Translations under genes and position numbers: made by a program
Source: Porticoccaceae bacterium UBA1989
Lineage (GTDB): Bacteria; Pseudomonadota; Gammaproteobacteria; Pseudomonadales; Porticoccaceae
NCBI GenBank assembly: GCA_002335945.1
Contig: DDDD01000165.1
Span: forward strand, 1-11,611
Direction: 5' to 3'
Length of the DNA: 11,611 nucleotides
In this document: piece after piece, positions 7,275-11,611 of the stretch
Position numbering within the stretch: position 1 is the first letter of the stretch
Layout: every line of letters begins with the position of its first letter
Notes under the pieces: generated by a model
What the model saw: only the letters and a program-made list of their open reading frames with translations
Told to the model about the DNA's origin: nothing
The model's database searches: none

Positions 7275-8333
7275 ATGCGAAGTCACAAACATTCTCCATC
7301 AAGCTATGCTCGCATCCTATTTCGATATTTGGGGCTCAGCGAAGAAAACAGTCAAACCTATTTTGATGGCACAAATCTTTCCTATGAAGAATTAATGACT
7401 CTTGATGGGACAACTCCTCGGGACGATATGCTTATCGTCTATAGAAATGCACTGGCTATTTACGGACGAGAAGATTTAGGGCTGTCAGTTGGGACTCAGT
7501 TAAACTTGCCAACCCATGGCCCTCTGGGTGTGGCTGCTTTTAGTGGTCCTGATCTTCGAACCGCACTGACATTACTCGCTAAATACGGGCAAACTCGAGT
7601 GGAATTTTTTAATACCTCAGTCAGTGAGAATGCAGCTGGCCTTAAGATCAGTTTTGCTGAAACTTTCGACCTGGAGGATTTGCGATTATTTATAACCGAA
7701 ACTGTATTCAGTGGACTATTTTCAGCTATAGATTTTTTTATAGGTGCTGGGCAGTTCAAAGGCCAGGTCTATTTTTCTTATCCAAAGCCAAGCTATTGGA
7801 AGAAGTATCACAACGCCTTTGGTGACAACATACAGTTCAATCATTCAGCCACTGAAATCATTGTTTCATCATCTCTATTATCGGTGCCGTCACCGACAGC
7901 CGATTCTGAGCTGCACAAGCAAGCTTTGGCGATCTGCGAGCAGCAGCTAAAAGAAATAACAGCTGATGAGGCAGGAACTCTTGGTTTGTCGATTGAACAG
8001 AGGGTATCAAAACTCATCGTTGAAAACCCAGGCAGGATATGGACCATAAATGAGGTGGCAAAAAAGCTCTGTATGAGCTCACGCACACTGATCCGAAAGC
8101 TAGATTTGGAAGGAACCCAATTCCAAATAATTCGCGACGAACTAGCCAAAAAACAGGTCGCCAACTATCTAGCCGATGCAGGCTTATCTGTCGAAAGTGT
8201 CGGGCATTTAATGGGTTTTAATGACGTATCCAGCTTCAGGCGCAGTTTCAAACGATGGTTTGGGGAAACGCCATCGGAGTATATCGCTAGGGTCAGAGGA
8301 GCAGATACTAGTGATCTCAGGCCTCAGCACTAA
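7275..8333 (+). CDS. AraC-family transcriptional regulator
   Basis: This is a 352-residue regulator. About residues 20-205 look like the ligand-binding N-terminal domain (arabinose-binding-like type, PF12625) found in regulators of lipid, amino-acid and alkane metabolism, with its GPLGVAAFSGPDLRTAL segment at 82-98. Residues 245-340 are the double helix-turn-helix of AraC: first HTH around TINEVAKKLCMSSRTLIRKL, second around LSVESVGHLMGFNDVSSFRRSF, then the signature end FKRWFGETPSEYI. The ATG at 7275 has only a weak AGG upstream; the next in-frame ATGs fall at codons 41 and 52, inside the domain, so this start is preferred. Divergence from the desaturase suggests it senses a lipid-related ligand and controls that gene; it could also act on the ligase downstream at 8510. 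Confidence 0.9.
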   Translation: MRSHKHSPSSYARILFRYLGLSEENSQTYFDGTNLSYEELMTLDGTTPRDDMLIVYRNALAIYGREDLGLSVGTQLNLPTHGPLGVAAFSGPDLRTALTLLAKYGQTRVEFFNTSVSENAAGLKISFAETFDLEDLRLFITETVFSGLFSAIDFFIGAGQFKGQVYFSYPKPSYWKKYHNAFGDNIQFNHSATEIIVSSSLLSVPSPTADSELHKQALAICEQQLKEITADEAGTLGLSIEQRVSKLIVENPGRIWTINEVAKKLCMSSRTLIRKLDLEGTQFQIIRDELAKKQVANYLADAGLSVESVGHLMGFNDVSSFRRSFKRWFGETPSEYIARVRGADTSDLRPQH

Positions 8334-8509
8334 AACTCTGCCCCATACGGACGGTAACTTTATACAACTGATATCTCAGAGCCCGCTCTATTTGCCTATT
8401 GGCACTAAGTATGCCATTATAAATTAAGAGATTCTACCCTCACCAAAGAGTGCTTCGCCCCATGGCTGACGATATGGACTAGGTAACTTATTATACGAAG
8501 GGGTTAAAA
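8334..8509 (+). promoter_or_regulatory. Upstream region of the second ligase, with an inverted repeat
   Basis: TGGCA at 8400-8404 and TGCCA at 8412-8416 form an inverted repeat with a 7-base spacer, directly followed by TATAAA at 8418-8423, a possible -10 element. A repressor bound there would cover the promoter of the 8510 gene. A short AGAGC-CC-GCTCT palindrome lies at 8378-8389, with a loop too small for a terminator. AAGGGG at 8498-8503 is the ribosome binding site of the ligase, 6 bases from its ATG. No clear terminator for the AraC-type gene is visible. Confidence 0.35.
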
Positions 8510-10213
8510 ATGTTAGACGTTTTGAAGCAAACTACTGCCGCCATGACTGCACCGGATCAGATGTTTGCCATCACCGAGACCGAAGTCCGCGGCAATATGA
8601 TGAAGACCTGGGCAAATGCGCCTGGATCGCTACGCGACCTGTGGCTTAGCACCGATGTGCATGGCGAGAGGGATTATTTGGTTTATGGGGATGAGCGCTG
8701 GACTTATAACCAAGCCCACGAACAAGTGGCCCGTATCGCTAACTGGCTCACATCCCAAGGCATCACGCAGCACGATCGCGTGGCTATCGCCATGCGCAAC
8801 TACCCGGAGTGGTTGCTCTGCAACTGGGCTATCGCCTCCATCGGTGCCGTGACGGTAGGCGTCAATGCCTGGTGGGTGGCAGAGGAATTAAAGTACGGCC
8901 TGAATGATTCCCAGGCTAAAATGCTGATTTGCGATGCTGAGCGGCTAAGTCGCTTTAGCGAAATTGCAGAACAATTCTCCAAGCTGCCTGTCGTGGCTGT
9001 GCGTGTAGACGAGCCCCCCCAATGGGCCACCCCCTGGCGCGATGTTCTGAAAACAGAACCCTACATGCCCATGGTTACCATTGACCCGGATGACGACGTT
9101 TGTATCTTTTACACCTCTGGCACCACCGGCTTCCCCAAAGGCGCCCAGCTAACCCATCGCAGTTGCCTCAACCAATTATTAAGCTCCCTGTTTGTCAGCC
9201 TCAGTCAAGGCACGGCAAATGCCCTGATCAAAGGTGAGCAGCCTCCCAATCCTATGGATCCCAACGCCGTTCCCCCAACAGGGTTGCTGGCCACTCCGTT
9301 GTTTCACGTTACCGCCATGAATGGCTTGGCACATAGTGTCACTGCCTCCGGCGGTAAGCTGGTGCATATGTACAAGTGGGAAGCAGGAGAAGCGTTGCGT
9401 CTAATCGAGCAGGAAAAAATCACCAACTTTAGTGGGGTGCCCCTTATGGGCCGGGAACTGATTAATCACCCCGACTTCGACAGCCGGGATATTTCATCGC
9501 TGACCACCCTGGGTGGTGGTGGCGCCCCGGTACAGCCAGATCTAATCGAAAAAATCGACAGCGTCGGTGGCCAAGCAATACCCGCCCAAGGCTACGGCCT
9601 GACCGAGACCTGTGGCTTAGCAACCGGCAGCTACGGAGCCTTTTTAACCAGCAAACCCAACAGTGCGGGTTTAATAGTTCCGGTTTGTGACATCAAGGCT
9701 GTTGACGAGCAGGGTGCGGATCTGCCCCGCGGTGAGATTGGCGAAATCTGTATTTATGGCCCTCATATCATTAAGGGTTACCTCAATCGTCCCGAAGCCA
9801 CCGCCGAAACCATAGTGGACGGCTGGCTGCGCACTGGTGACATTGGCTATCTTGATGAGGATAACTTCGTATATCTGGTTGATCGCGCTAAAGATATGGT
9901 GCTGCGCGGCGGTGAAAACATTTACAGCTCCGAGGTAGAAGCCGCTATTTTCAGCTATCCAGCTGTTGCCGAGTGCGCAGTATTTTCTGTACCAGATGAA
10001 AGGCTTGGAGAAGAAGTGGGATGCGCTATTTTCCCAGCCGCCGGTACTGAAATCAACGCGGAGACATTAAGAGACTTTTTACGGGAGAAACTGGCTGCCT
10101 TTAAGATACCCCGCTATATCTGGGTCGTCGAGCAGCCACTGCCCCAAAACGCCAGCGGCAAGTTTGTTAAACGCGACCTTCAGGAAAGACTGGATACCGC
10201 CCATGCCCAATAA
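8510..10213 (+). CDS. Acyl-CoA ligase (class I adenylate-forming), second copy type
   Basis: This 567-residue enzyme would convert a carboxylic acid to its CoA thioester through an acyl-adenylate. All motifs are intact: P-loop YTSGTTGFPKG at 201-211, A5 motif QGYGLTET at 360-367, RTGD at 441-444, hinge DRAKDM at 458-463, GGENIYSSEVE at 467-477, and A10 QNASGKFVK with the catalytic Lys551. The N-terminus before about residue 40 is longer than in the first ligase. The GGENIYSSEVE form and the LRDLWL start resemble fatty-acyl and aryl-carboxylate CoA ligases of the FadD/menE-like group; the substrate is not readable. Base composition is richer in GC than in the neighbours (55% on one hand-counted line against 43% in the AraC gene), which may mark a different origin. 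The 10225 gene follows after 11 bases and is probably co-transcribed. Confidence 0.93.
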   Translation: MLDVLKQTTAAMTAPDQMFAITETEVRGNMMKTWANAPGSLRDLWLSTDVHGERDYLVYGDERWTYNQAHEQVARIANWLTSQGITQHDRVAIAMRNYPEWLLCNWAIASIGAVTVGVNAWWVAEELKYGLNDSQAKMLICDAERLSRFSEIAEQFSKLPVVAVRVDEPPQWATPWRDVLKTEPYMPMVTIDPDDDVCIFYTSGTTGFPKGAQLTHRSCLNQLLSSLFVSLSQGTANALIKGEQPPNPMDPNAVPPTGLLATPLFHVTAMNGLAHSVTASGGKLVHMYKWEAGEALRLIEQEKITNFSGVPLMGRELINHPDFDSRDISSLTTLGGGGAPVQPDLIEKIDSVGGQAIPAQGYGLTETCGLATGSYGAFLTSKPNSAGLIVPVCDIKAVDEQGADLPRGEIGEICIYGPHIIKGYLNRPEATAETIVDGWLRTGDIGYLDEDNFVYLVDRAKDMVLRGGENIYSSEVEAAIFSYPAVAECAVFSVPDERLGEEVGCAIFPAAGTEINAETLRDFLREKLAAFKIPRYIWVVEQPLPQNASGKFVKRDLQERLDTAHAQ

Positions 10214-10224
10214 AAGGTAGGTTT

Positions 10225-10920
10225 ATGAAAAAATGGTTGCTGAGAATTTTCACGGTCCTAGCTGTACTATTTATAGGTGCATTTTGGCAGATGTATTTTT
10301 CAGCGCGCCCACCACTAATGACGGATCCGACCATATTGGCAGGCGATGGCAGCACCATTAATTATTGTGAATTACCCTTGCTCGACGGTAGCGGAAAGAT
10401 AGCTGCCGAAATTCCCAAGGGCAATACGCCGGGTTGTGGCTACAATCATTTTCCTTTACCTATTTTGTCTGAGTGCACTGAACCGCTGCCAGAAGACGCC
10501 GATGATATTCGCGGCTTATGGATTGGCGTTAAAGGCGGGCATACTGGACATGTGGAACGGGTTGAACAATGTGGCTCACGGGTAGTGGTTACTGCATCGG
10601 GCGTTATTCATGACGGCGGTCCCAATCGCAGTGTCGATGTTGTCGGTTTAAATTCTAATGATACCGAGGGCTCTGTACTCTTTACCGTTGGTGATAAAGA
10701 GTACTGTGGTCGATCCTCTGCAAGTATGACCTGGAACAAAAAGGTATTGGATTTCAATGTTTTCGGTTGGGGCCCGGTGGTGGTTAGACGATATATGGAG
10801 GGAGAGCAGTTAGTGTGGGAATATGGCGATGGCACTACTACCCATATGGATCGAATTTGTCAGCTGCCAGAAGAACATAAAATTCCCGCCAAACGAGGCA
10901 GGAATATACAGATTTTTTAG
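10225..10920 (+). CDS. Unknown membrane-anchored, six-cysteine protein
   Basis: I do not recognise this 231-residue protein. MKKWLLRIF followed by a hydrophobic stretch (about 5-25) is a signal anchor or uncleaved signal peptide with positive residues inside, so the rest should face the periplasm. Six cysteines at 48, 71, 84, 116, 161 and 212 could form three disulfides, fitting that place. Residues 95-215 are rich in alternating hydrophobic residues with Gly/Asp turns (IRGLWIGV, SRVVVTASGVI, GSVLFTV, VLDFNVFGWGPVVVRRY, QLVWEYGDGTTTHMDRICQL), suggesting a small beta-barrel or lipocalin-like domain. AAGG at 10214-10217 gives a good ribosome binding site. With only 11 bases from the ligase stop it is probably in the same operon, so a role in binding or delivering the ligase substrate is possible but unproven. 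Confidence 0.75.
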   Translation: MKKWLLRIFTVLAVLFIGAFWQMYFSARPPLMTDPTILAGDGSTINYCELPLLDGSGKIAAEIPKGNTPGCGYNHFPLPILSECTEPLPEDADDIRGLWIGVKGGHTGHVERVEQCGSRVVVTASGVIHDGGPNRSVDVVGLNSNDTEGSVLFTVGDKEYCGRSSASMTWNKKVLDFNVFGWGPVVVRRYMEGEQLVWEYGDGTTTHMDRICQLPEEHKIPAKRGRNIQIF

Positions 10921-11010
10921 TAGTATCTATGGCGGCGGGAATTGAACTTAGACTGTAAGCTATTGATTAGTAATGATATGTTTATATAGCATAGCCTTCT
11001 GTGTTACTTC

Positions 11011-11032
11011 TTGTGTTGCTTAGAAAACACAA
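11011..11032. repeat. Inverted repeat, 7+7 bp hairpin
   Basis: TTGTGTT at 11011-11017 and AACACAA at 11026-11032 are perfect inverted copies around the 8-base loop GCTTAGAA. No T-tract follows, so it is not a standard terminator. It lies about 90 bases beyond the stop of the six-cysteine protein gene and could still be a 3'-end structure of that transcript. Confidence 0.4.
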
Positions 11033-11132
11033 TATTCCAGCTACATGTGGTCTCTCGATATGAATAGAATCGCCCATTAATCGAAAATCGCATAGCCCTC
11101 AGCAAAATACATAACCGTTTATAACTTTCTTT

Positions 11133-11158
11133 AAAAAAACCCCCCTGTTTTTGAGGTG
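11133..11158 (-). terminator. Weak terminator-like structure on the minus strand
   Basis: Read on the minus strand, CACCTC, an A-rich loop and GGGGGG make a short imperfect stem (one T-G wobble) followed by seven T at 11133-11139. The stem is weak. It lies about 60 bases past the stop codon of the guaA-end copy, which is where a native guaA terminator could have stood before the insertion. Confidence 0.3.
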
Positions 11159-11217
11159 ATTTGTAATAAGCTTGTAAATCGTAAACCTACATAAATAAAT
11201 GGGTTATACCAACTAGG

Positions 11218-11253
11218 CTACTCCAACTCTATCGTCGCTGGCGGCTGTTTATC
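11218..11253 (-). other. guaA: Copy of the guaA 3' end: candidate attachment site
   Basis: On the minus strand these bases read D-K-Q-P-P-A-T-I-E-L-E and then a TAG stop at 11218-11220. GMP synthase (GuaA) of gammaproteobacteria ends in a closely similar stretch (KPPATIEWE and stop), so PPATIE-x-E plus the stop agrees in place and frame. Upstream of the Asp the frame soon hits a stop and shows none of the usual RVVYDIS part, so only the extreme 3' end is present. The 3' end of guaA is a known integration hotspot, and an element inserted there leaves exactly such a short direct copy at its far end. Because the copy reads leftward, the element and the intact guaA should lie to the right. The GuaA match is from memory and was not searched. 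Confidence 0.55.
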
Positions 11254-11316
11254 TCGGCGTTTGGGCTAGCGGCCTCGATCAGAAAAATATTTAATTAAGA
11301 GTAAAGATATAGGCGA

Positions 11317-11595
11317 CTAAGTCTCCCCAACTGGTAATGCTTCTTCTGAAGCAGCTTTCTCTGCTAAAAAGGCTATGTCTTTTTTTAGCGGCTCTCTTAC
11401 AAACTCCAGCATAGGCTGCGCGCTGACCAACACCCTCTGAGGTAAGTTATCTCTATCCATTATTGATGATCTCTGAAGCCCTTCACTGATAATAAGTTGT
11501 CGAGCAAAGTTTATATGCAGCGAAAAATATGCCGAGAAGTCCTCGAGACTATGCCAATTATTACACCACTCAAGGTACAGCTCTCGGTTACTCAA
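11317..11595 (-). CDS. Unknown small protein (92 aa), TTG start
   Basis: I do not recognise this protein. The start is a TTG at 11593-11595, supported by GGAG at 11604-11607, 8 bases upstream; the gene is complete within the window, ending with the TAG-type stop at 11317. The protein is soluble, without signal peptide. Residues 1-45 (YLEWCNNWHSLEDFSAYF, then a helix with ARQLIISEGL) look like a small helical module in which a helix-turn-helix-like ARQLI segment follows a short loop; this resembles small accessory or regulatory proteins of mobile elements, but the likeness is loose. If the guaA-end copy at 11218-11253 is an attachment site, this is the last gene of the integrated element. Without a database match I assign no function. 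Confidence 0.6.
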   Translation of the reverse strand: MSNRELYLEWCNNWHSLEDFSAYFSLHINFARQLIISEGLQRSSIMDRDNLPQRVLVSAQPMLEFVREPLKKDIAFLAEKAASEEALPVGET

Positions 11596-11611
11596 GATTA
11601 AATCTCCAAAA

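Larger units (their letters stand above)
10921..11316. other. Gene-free AT-rich spacer with attachment-site-like pieces
   Basis: No convincing gene is present in this stretch of about 400 bases. It holds GGCGGCGGGAATTGAAC at 10931-10947 (the reverse of a tRNA/tmRNA-like 3' end), a hairpin at 11011-11032, a weak minus-strand terminator-like structure at 11133-11158 and the guaA-end copy at 11218-11253. The part from about 11220 to 11280 is clearly richer in GC than the AT-rich sequence on both sides. No tRNA cloverleaf or integrase fragment was found. Confidence 0.6.

Noticed and set aside
8378..8389. AGAGC-CC-GCTCT palindrome as a terminator of the AraC-type gene
   Set aside because: The two-base loop cannot form a normal hairpin and no T-tract follows.
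10921..10950. A real tRNA gene on the minus strand
   Set aside because: The bases before the T-loop-like TTCAATT (CTAAG) do not pair with those after it (CCCGC), and no anticodon or D arm can be drawn upstream.
11206..11280. Integron attC-like site
   Set aside because: The GC-rich block has AACTAGGC and GTTTGGGC, but GTTTGGG does not fit the GTTRRRY core and the inner boxes are not paired. The guaA-end reading explains the block better.

Overview
The window reads as part of a chromosome from a free-living, probably marine, gammaproteobacterium. This rests on the type of genes (a large TonB-dependent receptor, a formylglycine sulfatase, several acyl-CoA ligases, AraC- and Crp-type regulators) and on a moderate GC content. 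No rRNA, tRNA or other taxonomic marker is present, so the placement is an inference. I see no CRISPR array, no complete mobile element and no integrase.

Layout. (1) Positions 1-4919, minus strand: a four-gene run in the order TonB-dependent receptor, acyl-CoA ligase, DUF1330-like protein, sulfatase; the sulfatase runs off the left edge. A strong hairpin terminator separates the receptor from the ligase, and the last two genes are fused by a TAATG overlap. (2) Positions 4920-5723: a divergent promoter region with a perfect 7+7 bp inverted repeat, then a Crp/Fnr-family regulator on the plus strand. (3) Positions 5724-6168: a small gene graveyard. The C-terminal end of an acyl-CoA ligase (minus) and the C-terminal end of an enoyl-CoA hydratase (plus) abut head to head, each without its 5' part, as one deletion between two divergent genes would leave them. 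(4) Positions 6169-8333: a membrane fatty-acid desaturase/hydroxylase (minus) divergent from an AraC-family regulator (plus), with helically phased GACA repeats between them. (5) Positions 8510-10920: a second acyl-CoA ligase of visibly higher GC, followed 11 bases later by a membrane-anchored six-cysteine protein of unknown function. (6) Positions 10921-11611: an AT-rich spacer. On the minus strand it holds a copy of the last codons of guaA (GMP synthase), a known integration hotspot, and beyond it lies a 92-residue unknown gene with a TTG start.

How the genes may work together. The left cluster looks like an uptake-and-activation locus: outer-membrane import by the TonB receptor, desulfation by a secreted sulfatase and CoA activation by the ligase, possibly under the divergent Crp-like regulator. 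A sulfated, hydrophobic carboxylic or lipid-like substrate would fit, but it is not shown by the sequence. The desaturase, the second ligase and the two remnants give the whole window a fatty-acid/CoA theme. If the guaA-end copy is a true attachment site, its orientation puts the integrated element to its right, so that most of this window would be the chromosomal flank and the small gene at the right edge would be inside the element.
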